Shown here piece after piece: positions 7,484 through 15,678 of a stretch of 34,336 nt of DNA. Numbering within the stretch: the first letter of the stretch is position 1; every line of letters starts with the position of its first letter. The notes under the pieces are model-generated. The model searched no databases and had not been told where the DNA came from. It saw only the letters and a list, made by a program, of their open reading frames with translations. The stretch covers positions 1-34,336 of the forward strand of contig CAYNIT010000017.1 in NCBI GenBank assembly GCA_964397205.1. Direction: 5' to 3'. Made by a program: the position numbers and the translations under genes. Source of the DNA: Phaeodactylibacter sp964397205 (GTDB taxonomy: Bacteria > Bacteroidota > Bacteroidia > Chitinophagales > Saprospiraceae).

Positions 7484-7690
7484 ATGCATTACCATCGAAT
7501 ATCAAGACGCCGCGCCAGAGCCATCAGGGCCAAGGCGCTATTCCTCACCCTGCTCTTTCATCTTGCATTGATCGGTTACCTGGCCTACGGTTCCGATATC
7601 GAATGGGCGGCGTACCTGCCGGAAACCGTCCAGGAATGGGTAGGCTTGTCGGAAAAAGCATTGGAGTCGCCCGAAAGGCCGCAGCCATAG
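7484..7690 (+). CDS. Small single-pass membrane protein
   Basis: A 68-residue protein starting at the ATG 7484 (MHYHRISRRRARAIRAK). The strongly basic N-terminus is followed by one hydrophobic helix (ALFLTLLFHLALIGYLAYGS, about residues 18-37) and a short acidic tail (VQEWVGLSEKALE). By the positive-inside rule the N-terminus would be cytoplasmic and the tail outside. I recognise no family. An upstream TTG (7445) could extend it, but only the ATG gives a compact protein. It lies 44 bp before acpH on the same strand and is divergent from yggS, so it may share a transcript with acpH. Confidence 0.55.
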   Translation: MHYHRISRRRARAIRAKALFLTLLFHLALIGYLAYGSDIEWAAYLPETVQEWVGLSEKALESPERPQP

Positions 7691-7734
7691 CAACCTTTCC
7701 GCTGCAGCGGTTGTAATTCTGGAAAAGCGCCTGC

Positions 7735-8307
7735 ATGAATTTTCTCGCCCATTTTTACCTTTCCTGCCAAGATGAATCGCTGATGATTGGCAACTTTTTG
7801 GGCGATTACCTGCGCAACCCGCAGGTCAAAGCATTGCCGGAGCGCGTGCAAGCGGGCGTTTACCTCCACCGGCGGATTGATTCCTACACCGACCGGCATC
7901 CCGAAGTGCTCAAGGGCGTGCGCCGCTTGTACAAACGGCACTCCAAGTACGCCCCCGTGATTGTGGACGTATTCTACGATTACCTGCTGTCAGTCAATTG
8001 GGCGACGTACAGCAAAGAGCCGCTCGAGCAGTTCATTAAGAAGGTTTACCGCCAGTTAGAAGCCAATATCAGCCTTATGCCCAGCCCGGTCAGCGAGTTC
8101 GTGCCGCGCATGATCGCCGACAATTGGCTGCAGGCCTACTGCACCCACAACGGCATAGCCTATACTTTCCGCCGGCTGCGCCGCCGCACCAGCAAGCCGC
8201 AACTGCTGGACGGGGCGATCGACAGCTTGGCTCAGGATTTCCATGACTTGAATACGGAGTTCAATCGTTTCTTCCCGGAGCTCATCCATTTTGTTGAATG
8301 CCAATAA
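7735..8307 (+). CDS. acpH: Acyl carrier protein phosphodiesterase family (AcpH/DUF479)
   Basis: A 190-residue member of the AcpH (DUF479) family. AcpH removes the 4'-phosphopantetheine arm from acyl carrier protein and uses a metal in an HD-domain-like fold. The sequence carries the family pattern: MNFLAHFYLS at the start, LMIGNFLGDYLR at about 16-27, GVYLHRRIDSYTDRHPEV at about 41-58 with the conserved His and Asp residues, then VDVFYDYLLSVNW and a C-terminal FPELIHFV. The length matches the family (about 190-200). Its TAA (8305-8307) directly abuts the stop codon of the convergent oligopeptidase gene with no spacer. The precise activity is inferred from the family. Confidence 0.87.
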   Translation: MNFLAHFYLSCQDESLMIGNFLGDYLRNPQVKALPERVQAGVYLHRRIDSYTDRHPEVLKGVRRLYKRHSKYAPVIVDVFYDYLLSVNWATYSKEPLEQFIKKVYRQLEANISLMPSPVSEFVPRMIADNWLQAYCTHNGIAYTFRRLRRRTSKPQLLDGAIDSLAQDFHDLNTEFNRFFPELIHFVECQ

Positions 8308-10464
8308 CTACTCCGCCCTCCCGGCAAGATCCAGCAGGAAAGCATATTCCATCGCCACCTCCTTGTAGCGCTCAAAGCGGCCGGAAGCGCCGCCGTGCCC
8401 CGTTTCCATATTGGTGTGCAGCAAGAGCGGGTTGTCATCCGTTTTCATCTCCCGCAGCTTGGCGACCCACTTGGCGGGCTCCCAGTACTGTACCTGCGAG
8501 TCGTGCAGGCCAGTGGTAACCAACATAGGAGGGTAATCCTGGGCTTGTACATTATCGTAGGGCGAGTAAGATTTGATGTACTCGTAGTACTTTTTGTCAT
8601 TCGGATTGCCCCACTCGTCGTATTCCCCCGTCGTCAGAGGTATGGATTCATCGAGCATGGTAGTGACGACATCCACGAAGGGTACAGCGGCGATGACGCC
8701 GCTCCACAGCTTCGGCTCCATATTGATGACTGCGCCCATCAGCAAGCCGCCGGCGCTGCCGCCCATAGCGTAGAGCTGATCGGGCTGGGCGTAGCCCTTT
8801 TCCACCAGGTACTTTCCACAATCGATGAAGTCGTAGAAGGTGTTCTTCTTTTTGAGCAATTTGCCGTCCTCGTACCACTGCCGTCCCATCTCCTCGCCGC
8901 CGCGGATGTGGGCGATGGCAAAGGCGAACCCGCGGTCGAGCAGGCTGAGGCGCACGGAGCTGAAGTAGGGGTCCATGCTGTTGCCGTAGGAGCCATAGCC
9001 GTAGAGCAGCAGCGGTTGGCTGCCGTCTTTTTTAAAGCCCTTGCGGTAAACGATGGACACAGGCACTTCCACGCCGTCCCTCGCTTTTGCCATGATGCGT
9101 TCGGACGCGTAGTCGTCCGGGTCGAAGTCGCCCAGTACTTCCTGTTGCTTCAGCTGGGTGAAGCCGCGGCTCTGCATATTGTAGTCGTAGACGGTATTTG
9201 GCGTTGTCAGAGAGGTGTACCCCAGGCGCAGCAAGTCCGTGTCGAATTCCAAGTTCGTAGCTGTATACGCCATGTAAGCATCCTCTCCGAAGTCGATGTA
9301 GTGCTCTTCGCCTTCCCAGGGGCGCACCCGGATTTGGGTGATGCCTGCCTTGCGTTCGGAAAGCACCAGGTAGTCCTTGAAGATGTCCATATCCTCCAGC
9401 AGCACGTCTTTGCGGTGGGGGATCACCTCTTTCCAGTTTTCCTTGGTGGTTTGCTGTTCATCGGCCACCATGAGGCGGAAGTTTTGAGCATCCCAGTTGG
9501 TGCGGATGTAGAACTTGTCCTGGTAGTGGGCGATGTCGTACTCCAGCCCGCGCTCCCGCGGCTGAATGACCCGGAATTCCCCGCCGGGCTCATCGGCGGG
9601 AAGAACCCGGAACTCCTGGCTGAGGGTGGCGAAGGAGCCGATGACGATGTATTTGTCGGATTTCGTTTTGTAAGCGAAGGAGATGTAGGTGCTGTCGTCT
9701 TCGGTAAATACCACTTCGTCTTCGCTAACGGGCTGCCCAAGGGTATGGCGCATGACTTTGTAGCTGCGCAGGGTAGTGGAGTCTTTGAGGACGTAAAATA
9801 CGGTTTTATTGTCATTGGCCCAGACGGCCCCCCCGTTGGTGCCCGGTATTTCATCCTCAAGCATCTCTCCAGTCTTGAGGTTTTTGAACCGCAGGGTGTA
9901 TATGCGGCGGCTCAAGGTATCTTCCCCGTAGGCCAGCAACTCGTTGTTGGGGCTCACGCTGCGGCCGCCCACCTGGTAGTAGCTGTAGGGCTTGGCCAGC
10001 TCATTGGCATCGAGCATGATTTCCTCTTCGGCTTCCAGATGGCCTTTTTTGCGGGCGTAGATCGGGTATTCCTTGCCTTCCTCAAAGCGGGTAAGGTAGA
10101 AGTAGCCGTTGTCCTTGTAGGGCACCGACTGATCGTCTGGTTTGATGCGGGCGATCATCTCTTCGTACAAGCTGTCCTGAAAGCCCTTGATATGGCTGAG
10201 CATGGCATCTTTGTAGGCGTTTTCCGCCCGCAGGTAGGCCAAAACTTCCTCATCTTCCCGCTGATTGAGCCAATAGTAGTTGTCAATCCGGGTATCCCCG
10301 TGGATGGTTAGTTCTTTGGCCTTCTTGGCGGCAGCCGGAGGGGTGAGGTCGGTTTTTTCAAACATTTTGCTGGTTGATTTTTCTGATTGGCTGTACAGCG
10401 CCCCGTAACAAGCAATGAGGAGCGCAAGCAGCAGAATACCTTTAAAAATGGACGTTTTTTTCAT
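8308..10464 (-). CDS. ptrB: Prolyl-oligopeptidase family serine peptidase (S9A, protease II-like), exported
   Basis: A 718-residue S9A serine peptidase most like oligopeptidase B, which cleaves short peptides, often after basic residues. The N-terminal signal (ILLLALLIACYG) contains a lipobox-like LIAC with Cys19, so the protein is either a lipoprotein or cleaved by signal peptidase I. It then acts in the periplasm, unlike cytoplasmic E. coli PtrB. A seven-bladed propeller region spans about residues 90-430. The alpha/beta hydrolase domain has the nucleophile Ser570 in GGSAGGLLMG, Asp655 in GLHDSQV, and His690 in GHGGASGR. NYYWLNQRED near residue 63 is also a family signature. Substrate preference is inferred. 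The gene symbol is tentative because export suggests a distinct subgroup. Confidence 0.9.
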   Translation of the reverse strand: MKKTSIFKGILLLALLIACYGALYSQSEKSTSKMFEKTDLTPPAAAKKAKELTIHGDTRIDNYYWLNQREDEEVLAYLRAENAYKDAMLSHIKGFQDSLYEEMIARIKPDDQSVPYKDNGYFYLTRFEEGKEYPIYARKKGHLEAEEEIMLDANELAKPYSYYQVGGRSVSPNNELLAYGEDTLSRRIYTLRFKNLKTGEMLEDEIPGTNGGAVWANDNKTVFYVLKDSTTLRSYKVMRHTLGQPVSEDEVVFTEDDSTYISFAYKTKSDKYIVIGSFATLSQEFRVLPADEPGGEFRVIQPRERGLEYDIAHYQDKFYIRTNWDAQNFRLMVADEQQTTKENWKEVIPHRKDVLLEDMDIFKDYLVLSERKAGITQIRVRPWEGEEHYIDFGEDAYMAYTATNLEFDTDLLRLGYTSLTTPNTVYDYNMQSRGFTQLKQQEVLGDFDPDDYASERIMAKARDGVEVPVSIVYRKGFKKDGSQPLLLYGYGSYGNSMDPYFSSVRLSLLDRGFAFAIAHIRGGEEMGRQWYEDGKLLKKKNTFYDFIDCGKYLVEKGYAQPDQLYAMGGSAGGLLMGAVINMEPKLWSGVIAAVPFVDVVTTMLDESIPLTTGEYDEWGNPNDKKYYEYIKSYSPYDNVQAQDYPPMLVTTGLHDSQVQYWEPAKWVAKLREMKTDDNPLLLHTNMETGHGGASGRFERYKEVAMEYAFLLDLAGRAE

Positions 10465-10570
10465 CTGTCTAAATTATACGATGCAAATAAAAGTTTAAAT
10501 CTGAGGATGAAGATCGGTCCTATTTCCGAAAATTAGATGGTAAATTAGTGCTAATAAGCAAGGGCCTGGC

Positions 10571-10578
10571 TACATTTG
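10571..10578 (+). promoter_or_regulatory. Candidate -7 promoter element of the MATE gene
   Basis: TACATTTG is an exact match to TAnnTTTG and ends seven bases before the MATE start codon. If used, the transcript would start almost at the ATG (leaderless or nearly so). No good -33 TTG is seen at the ideal distance; TTAG at 10545-10548 is the closest. This is a pattern match only. Confidence 0.3.
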
Positions 10579-10585
10579 CCGTGAA

Positions 10586-11923
10586 ATGCGCCTACGTACA
10601 TCATACCGTCAGATCCTCTCCATCTCAGCCCCCATCATGCTGGGCAGCGCTGCTCAGAACGTCATCGCACTGAGCGATAGTGTTTTTCTATACCATCTGA
10701 GCGAAGAGGATTTTGCTACCATCGGTTTTGTAGGGATGTTCTACCTAGTCATCGCTGCCATCGGCTATGGCTTTTCGCGGGGCGGGCAGATTATGATTGC
10801 CCGGCGTGCTGGCGAAGGCAATGCAGGGGAAATCGGGCGCACCTTCTATTCTATGGCCTACTTCGAGCTCGGCCTGGCGTTGCTGATGTTCCTGTTCATG
10901 CAGTACGGTACTTATTACTTCTTCGGCCTCTTCGTCAATTCGGAGGTGGTATTCGAAAAAAGCCTGGAGTACCTGGATACTCGTTCTTGGGGCGTATTTT
11001 TTTCCTACGTTGGGGTGGCGGTCATTGCGCTGTACACTGGCATTGCCCGCACCACTTTCATCATCGTAGACACCGTGATACTAGGCGCTGTCAATATTTT
11101 GCTCAATTACGGCTTGATCTTCGGTGCCTGGGGCTTGCCCGCTATGGGCATTGCCGGGGCTGGCCTGGCCAGCACCATTGCCGAGATTGTTGCCTTCCTG
11201 GTGTTCATGGTCTATATCCTGTTCGACCAGCAGGCCCGGGAGTACCGCTTGTTCAAGCTGCCCAATATCGATTTCAAGCTCATCAAGCAGCAGTACCGGC
11301 TGGCGCTGCCTATTGTAGCACAATCTTTTGTGGGGCTCGGCAGTTGGTTCGTTTTCTTCGGTATAGTCGAAAACCTAGGCGAGCGCGAGCTGGCCATCAC
11401 CAATCTGGTACGCATGGTCTACCTAATTTTGTCCATCCCTACCTGGGGCTTCGCCAGCGGAGTCAATACCTTAGTCAGCAATTTCATTGGGCAGCAGAAG
11501 CGGCAGGCGGTCATTCCGATCATTTGGAAGACAGCCAAAATATGCTGGCTGACGACCATGGTAGTGACCCTGCCGGTGGTGTTGTTTCCGCACGAATTGC
11601 TTTACCCGCTGCTGGGCGGCTCGGACATGTCCCTGATCACTGATGCGCAGCCGGTTTTTTATGTGTTAGTCGCCATTTTGACTTGCTTTTCCATCGGCAG
11701 CGTATTTTTCAATGGGCTAGCGGGCACGGGAGCTACCTTCTTCGGCCTGATCATCCAAACGATTTGCGCCGCCGTCTACCTGGCTTATATCTACGGCATC
11801 GTCAATTTCACCCATCTCGGCTTGCCCTGGGCCTGGGCTTCCGAAATCCTCTACTGGATCGTCATGATGAGCATTGTGCTGTGGTACATGCGCTCCAAAC
11901 GCTGGCATGGGCTGAAAGTGTAG
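10586..11923 (+). CDS. MATE-family multidrug/cation efflux transporter
   Basis: A 445-residue integral membrane protein with about 12 hydrophobic segments and the two-fold MATE architecture (NorM-like). It would export drugs or metabolites in exchange for Na+ or H+ across the inner membrane. Family features include LSISAPIMLGSAAQNVIALSD in the first helix region, a GYGFSRGGQIMIARRAGEG motif after helix 2, and GIARTTFIIVDTVILGAVN and GLPAMGIAGAGLASTIAEI around helices 5-6. The second half has PTWGFASGVNTLVSNFIGQ. The ATG at 10586 fits the normal distance to helix 1. The substrate cannot be told from sequence. The stop is 2 bp from the stop of the convergent aroF gene. Confidence 0.92.
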   Translation: MRLRTSYRQILSISAPIMLGSAAQNVIALSDSVFLYHLSEEDFATIGFVGMFYLVIAAIGYGFSRGGQIMIARRAGEGNAGEIGRTFYSMAYFELGLALLMFLFMQYGTYYFFGLFVNSEVVFEKSLEYLDTRSWGVFFSYVGVAVIALYTGIARTTFIIVDTVILGAVNILLNYGLIFGAWGLPAMGIAGAGLASTIAEIVAFLVFMVYILFDQQAREYRLFKLPNIDFKLIKQQYRLALPIVAQSFVGLGSWFVFFGIVENLGERELAITNLVRMVYLILSIPTWGFASGVNTLVSNFIGQQKRQAVIPIIWKTAKICWLTTMVVTLPVVLFPHELLYPLLGGSDMSLITDAQPVFYVLVAILTCFSIGSVFFNGLAGTGATFFGLIIQTICAAVYLAYIYGIVNFTHLGLPWAWASEILYWIVMMSIVLWYMRSKRWHGLKV

Positions 11924-11925
11924 GG

Positions 11926-12936
11926 TCAGAAATTTTCCCGCAGCTCAAAGGCCTGGCGCATGCGCCGGTACAGCCGCTGGGCTTCCCTGAAACTGAGCGT
12001 CTGTTGCCCATCGGAAAACGCCCGCTCGGGCTGCTCGTGCACCTCCATGATCACGCCATCCGCGCCGGCCATGACGGCAGCCAGAGCAATCTTGTCAACG
12101 TACCGCCGCAGCCCAATGCCGTGGGAAGGGTCAGCTATAACCGGCAGGTGCGTCTTCTCTTTGAGCAGAGCGATGGCGTTGACATCCATGGTGTTGCGGT
12201 AGGCTTTTTCGTAGCTTCGTATCCCTCGTTCGCAGAGCATGATGCGCTCGTTGCCATTAGAAAAAATGTACTCCGCCGCTTGCAGCAGCTCGTCTATGGT
12301 GCCGGAAATGCCCCGCTTGAGCAGCACCGGTTTGTCTACTTCACCCAAAGCATCTAAGAGGTTGAAATTCTGAGCGTTGCGGGCACCTACCTGAAATACG
12401 TCTACATAGTCGGCCATGGCTTCAATCTGCTCCACCATCATGACTTCGGTGATGATCTTAATACCCGCCTCGCGCGCTTTGCGATGCCACATTTTGAGGC
12501 CCTCAATGCCGAGCCCCCGGAAGGAGTAAGGCGAAGAGCGAGGCTTGTATACCCCGCCCCGCATGATGTGGATGCCTTCCCGCTGCAGGTGTGCTGCTGT
12601 CTTCTCTACTTGCTCTTCGGATTCGATGGAACATGGCCCGGCCATAATAGCGAAGCGCCCGCTGCCAATCTCCACGCCATCCCCTAGGTCAATGACGGTA
12701 TCCCGCACCCGCCATTTTTTGGAAACCAGTTTGTAGGCATCGCTCACTTGATGAATGTCGCGTACTCCGGGCAGCGTCCCAATACTGCGGATATCGAACT
12801 CGGCTGTGCCCAGCCCTATGATGTAGTCTCCATATTGGGTCTGCACCCGGTTGGTTTTGTAGCGGATCGCCGCCAATTGCTGTTCCAGAGCGGCCAATTG
12901 CTCACCGCTGATTTGTGGTTCCAATTGAATGATCAT
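11926..12936 (-). CDS. aroF: 3-deoxy-7-phosphoheptulonate synthase (DAHP synthase), with N-terminal ferredoxin-like domain
   Basis: A 336-residue enzyme making DAHP from phosphoenolpyruvate and erythrose 4-phosphate, the first step of the shikimate pathway. Residues of about 1-70 form the small ferredoxin-like domain seen in the Thermotoga-type (class I-beta) enzymes, where it serves feedback control. The catalytic barrel follows, with MAGPCSIESEEQ at about 98-109, MRGGVYKPRSSPYSFRG at about 125-141, QVGARNAQN, LLKRG, and IADPSHGIG with the metal/substrate His. It is the last gene of the trpS-trpF-trpB-trpA-aroF cluster, starting 9 bp after trpA. This placement suggests that aromatic carbon entry is coordinated with tryptophan synthesis. 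Confidence 0.94.
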   Translation of the reverse strand: MIIQLEPQISGEQLAALEQQLAAIRYKTNRVQTQYGDYIIGLGTAEFDIRSIGTLPGVRDIHQVSDAYKLVSKKWRVRDTVIDLGDGVEIGSGRFAIMAGPCSIESEEQVEKTAAHLQREGIHIMRGGVYKPRSSPYSFRGLGIEGLKMWHRKAREAGIKIITEVMMVEQIEAMADYVDVFQVGARNAQNFNLLDALGEVDKPVLLKRGISGTIDELLQAAEYIFSNGNERIMLCERGIRSYEKAYRNTMDVNAIALLKEKTHLPVIADPSHGIGLRRYVDKIALAAVMAGADGVIMEVHEQPERAFSDGQQTLSFREAQRLYRRMRQAFELRENF

Positions 12937-12945
12937 GCTCAGAAT

Positions 12946-13731
12946 TTAGATGGAAATGGGCTGTCGGATCTGGTTTACAAATTGGCGGGCCGTCTCCTCT
13001 ATTGCCCCACCCGCAGCCAGCGCCCGGATGAAGGCGCTGCCGATGATGGCCCCCTGTGCGTAGCGGCAGGCAATGCTGTAGGATTCGTGATCGGAAATGC
13101 CGAAACCGATCAGCCGGGGCGCGTTCAGTTGCATCTGTTGTATGCGCTCGAAGTAAGCCAACTGCCGTTCCGAAATCCCGCGCTTCGCTCCGGTGATAGA
13201 GGCATCCGAAACCATGTACACAAACCCGTCGCTGAGGGCATCGATCTTGCGGATGCGCGACTCCTCTGTCTGGGGGGTAATCAAAAAGCTCATCCGCAGC
13301 CCCGCTTCCTGTATCTGCGGTTGGTAGAAGTTTTCGTATTCGTATACCGGCAAGTCGGGCAAGATCAGCCCATCCACGCCTGCTTCGGCGCACTGTTCAA
13401 AGAAGCGCTGCTCGCCGTACTGCATTACCGGATTGAAATACCCCATGAGGACGAGCGGGATGTCGGAATGTTGCCGCACTTTCCGTATCTGCTCAAACAG
13501 TTTGGGAATGTCCATGCCGTTGCGGATAGCCGCCTGCCCGCTCTCCTGAATGGTAGGGCCATCCGCGAGCGGGTCGGAGTAAGGCATACCTACTTCGATC
13601 AGATCAACTCCTGCCGCCTCCAGGGCTCGGATGATGCGCCCGGTGTCTTCCAGCTCCGGGTAGCCCGCAGTGAAGTACAGATTGAGGATGTTGGATTGTT
13701 TTTGGCTGAAAAGCCGGTCTAAGCGGTTCAT
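12946..13731 (-). CDS. trpA: Tryptophan synthase alpha subunit
   Basis: A 261-residue TIM-barrel subunit that cleaves indole-3-glycerol phosphate to indole and glyceraldehyde 3-phosphate and channels indole to TrpB. The conserved segment IEVGMPYSDPLADGP (about residues 45-59) contains the two catalytic acids, Glu in EVG and Asp in SDPLADGP. YFTAGYPELE near the N-terminus and the glycine-rich phosphate-binding GFGISDHES and GAIIGSAFI near the C-terminus are also typical. The start ATG (13729-13731) overlaps the trpB stop by four bases (ATGA), indicating translational coupling. The length is normal for the family. Confidence 0.97.
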   Translation of the reverse strand: MNRLDRLFSQKQSNILNLYFTAGYPELEDTGRIIRALEAAGVDLIEVGMPYSDPLADGPTIQESGQAAIRNGMDIPKLFEQIRKVRQHSDIPLVLMGYFNPVMQYGEQRFFEQCAEAGVDGLILPDLPVYEYENFYQPQIQEAGLRMSFLITPQTEESRIRKIDALSDGFVYMVSDASITGAKRGISERQLAYFERIQQMQLNAPRLIGFGISDHESYSIACRYAQGAIIGSAFIRALAAGGAIEETARQFVNQIRQPISI

Positions 13732-14924
13732 AATTCCTCGCTTTGGTAGTCGTCAAAGTGCTGTATAAAGGTATCGAGATCCTTATCGCCCCGCCCGGAC
13801 AGGCAGAGGAGAATGACATCCTGCCGCTCGTAGGCCATTTTGTCGAGCGCTGCCAGTGCGTGGGCGGTCTCCAGGGCGGGGATGATGCCTTCTTTGCGGG
13901 AAAGGAAGAAAGCTGCTCTCATAGCTTCTTCATCAGTGATGCTAATGGCTTCGGCGCGCTTGCTGTCGATTAGGTGCGCGTGCATGGGGCCAATGCCGGG
14001 ATAATCCAGCCCCGCAGAAAGAGAGTAGGGTTCTACGATCTGCCCGTCCCGGGTCTGCATCAACAGGGTGCGGCTACCGTGTATAATGCCCCGGGTACCC
14101 AGTATGCTGGTTGCCGCTGATTCACCGGACTCCACGCCCTTGCCGGCAGCTTCCACTGCGATGAGGCGCACGTTTGCTTCGTTCAGATAGTGGTAGTAGG
14201 CACCGGCTGCATTGCTGCCTCCGCCTACGCAGGCGATGACGGCATCTGGATTGGGCTGGCCGGTTTGTTCTTCCAGCTGCCATCTCGTTTCTTCGCTGAT
14301 GACGGACTGGAAGCGAGCCACCATATCGGGGTAGGGGTGGGGGCCAACTACGGAGCCGATGATGTAGTGGGTATCTACTGGATTGTTGATCCAGTCTCGT
14401 ATGGCTTCGTTGGTGGCATCCTTCAGGGTGCGGCTGCCGCTTTGTGCCGGACGCACCTCCGCTCCCAGCATGCGCATGCGGGATACATTAGGGGCTTGCC
14501 GCTTGATGTCGACCGCGCCCATGTAAACAACGCAGGGCATGCCCATAAGGGCGCAGACGGTAGCCGTAGCCACGCCGTGCTGCCCAGCGCCAGTTTCGGC
14601 TATGATGCGCTGTTTGCCCAGCCGCTTGGCCAACAGGATTTGGCCGATGGTATTGTTGACCTTGTGAGCGCCGGTGTGGTTGAGGTCCTCCCGCTTGAGG
14701 TAAACGCTCGTCTGGTAATGCTCCGACAAGCGTTCAGCCAGGTAAAGCGGGGTAGGCCGCCCGACATAATCCTGCAGCAGCCGGCGGAATTCCTTCTGAA
14801 AGCTTGCTTCCTGAATAATGTCGGCGTACTGCTGCCGCAGCTCCTCAATGTTGGGGTACAGCATTTCCGGTATGTAGGCGCCGCCGAACTCGCCGTAGTA
14901 CCCTCTCTCGTCAATCCCGATCAT
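13728..14924 (-). CDS. trpB: Tryptophan synthase beta subunit
   Basis: A 398-residue PLP enzyme condensing indole and L-serine to L-tryptophan. The PLP lysine is in LNHTGAHKVNNTIGQ (about residues 82-96). The phosphate-binding loop GGGSNAAG lies at about 232-239, and the N-terminal GEFGGAYIPEML and YVGRPTPLYLAERL motifs are those of the TrpB1 class that pairs with TrpA. LCLSGRGDKD at the C-terminus is also conserved. It starts 6 bp after the trpF stop and overlaps trpA by four bases, so it sits in the middle of a tight operon. Length is standard. Confidence 0.97.
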   Translation of the reverse strand: MIGIDERGYYGEFGGAYIPEMLYPNIEELRQQYADIIQEASFQKEFRRLLQDYVGRPTPLYLAERLSEHYQTSVYLKREDLNHTGAHKVNNTIGQILLAKRLGKQRIIAETGAGQHGVATATVCALMGMPCVVYMGAVDIKRQAPNVSRMRMLGAEVRPAQSGSRTLKDATNEAIRDWINNPVDTHYIIGSVVGPHPYPDMVARFQSVISEETRWQLEEQTGQPNPDAVIACVGGGSNAAGAYYHYLNEANVRLIAVEAAGKGVESGESAATSILGTRGIIHGSRTLLMQTRDGQIVEPYSLSAGLDYPGIGPMHAHLIDSKRAEAISITDEEAMRAAFFLSRKEGIIPALETAHALAALDKMAYERQDVILLCLSGRGDKDLDTFIQHFDDYQSEEL

Positions 14925-14930
14925 ACTCGT

Positions 14931-15654
14931 TTATTTTCCTAAAGCCTTTATAAATGTCCGCAAAGCGGAGATGTCCTTCTGGCCGGGTGCCGTTTCAAAT
15001 TTACTGTTCAGGTCGATGCCGTACAACTGCGGGTGCTGAAAACTGCGCACCGCTTCTACATCCTCCGGCCCGATGCCGCCGCTGAGCAGGAAAGGCGTGA
15101 ACCCTTGGTAATACTGCAGCAGCTGCCAGTTGAACTGCTGGCCGGTGCCGCCGTAGTTCTTGCCCAGCGTGTCGAACAAAAAGTAAGCACAGTGGGCAGA
15201 AAATCGGTTTACCCGCTTGAAATCAAATCCCTCGCCTACGCGGAAGACTTTCATCAATTGGGCTTCGCGCATCGAGGTGGATCCCATCAGCCGGCGCAGC
15301 AGCTCGCAGTACTCCGGGCTTTCCTCGCCGTGCAGTTGCAGCAGGTCTAGCTCGAAGTCATGCACGGCGTTCAGCACTTCATCGATTTCGGCATTGACGA
15401 ATACACCTACTCGCTGGAAGGCGGAGAACTGGTTTTTATGTTGCCGGAACCAGTCCGCCAGCTGCTGTTCCACTGCTCTCGGCGATTTTGGGTAGAATAT
15501 CAGCCCTATCCACGCAATAGGTAACTCTGAGAGGGCGAGCAGGTTGTCGGGATCGTAGGGCCCGGCCAGCTAGTGGTGGAGGGTGTGCGGTATGGCGTCG
15601 ACTGCNNNNNNNNNNGTTGTCGGGCTCGCGCATGCCGCACACTTTTATGATCAT
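14931..15654 (-). CDS. trpF: Phosphoribosylanthranilate isomerase, interrupted by an assembly gap
   Basis: The enzyme converts phosphoribosylanthranilate to CdRP in tryptophan synthesis. The start MIIKVCGMREPDN (15654 down to 15616), with catalytic Cys in KVCGMR, runs into ten Ns. The family sequence resumes at about 15543 as LLALSELPIAWIGLIFYPK, then SPRAVEQQLADW, RVGVFVNAEIDEV, LDLLQLHGEE, LSGGIGPEDVEA and GIDLNSKFE with the catalytic Asp. CCCGACAAC, encoding Pro-Asp-Asn, occurs on both sides of the gap (15616-15624 and 15543-15551 on the plus strand). Joining the two copies gives one uninterrupted protein of about 216 residues that fits the family with nothing missing. The stop codon in the intervening DNA and the frame offset are therefore probably artefacts of the assembly and not a real mutation. 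It lies 24 bp after trpS and 6 bp before trpB. Confidence 0.88.
15552..15615. other. Assembly gap (ten Ns) with a probable spurious contig end
   Basis: Bases 15606-15615 are N. The adjoining 54 bases (15552-15605) do not encode any part of TrpF, carry an in-frame TAG, and are bounded by a repeated 9-mer that also lies on the other side of the Ns. The simplest reading is two contigs that really overlap at the 9-mer but were scaffolded with an erroneous tail. Ten Ns is a placeholder length. Everything in this interval should be treated as unreliable. Confidence 0.75.
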
Positions 15655-15678
15655 TTTTTGACGAAGTTTTGGCTTGGG

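Noticed and set aside
8395..10311. Plus-strand open frame of 638 codons opposite the oligopeptidase gene
   Set aside because: The opposite strand encodes a complete S9 peptidase with its catalytic triad; this frame shows only biased His/Val/Gly-rich shadow sequence.
12748..13722. Plus-strand open frame of 324 codons opposite trpA and aroF
   Set aside because: It spans two genes on the other strand and has no recognisable motif.
15552..15605. trpF as a genuine pseudogene with an internal stop
   Set aside because: The stop lies in non-TrpF sequence beside assembly Ns, and joining the flanking 9-mers restores a full protein.
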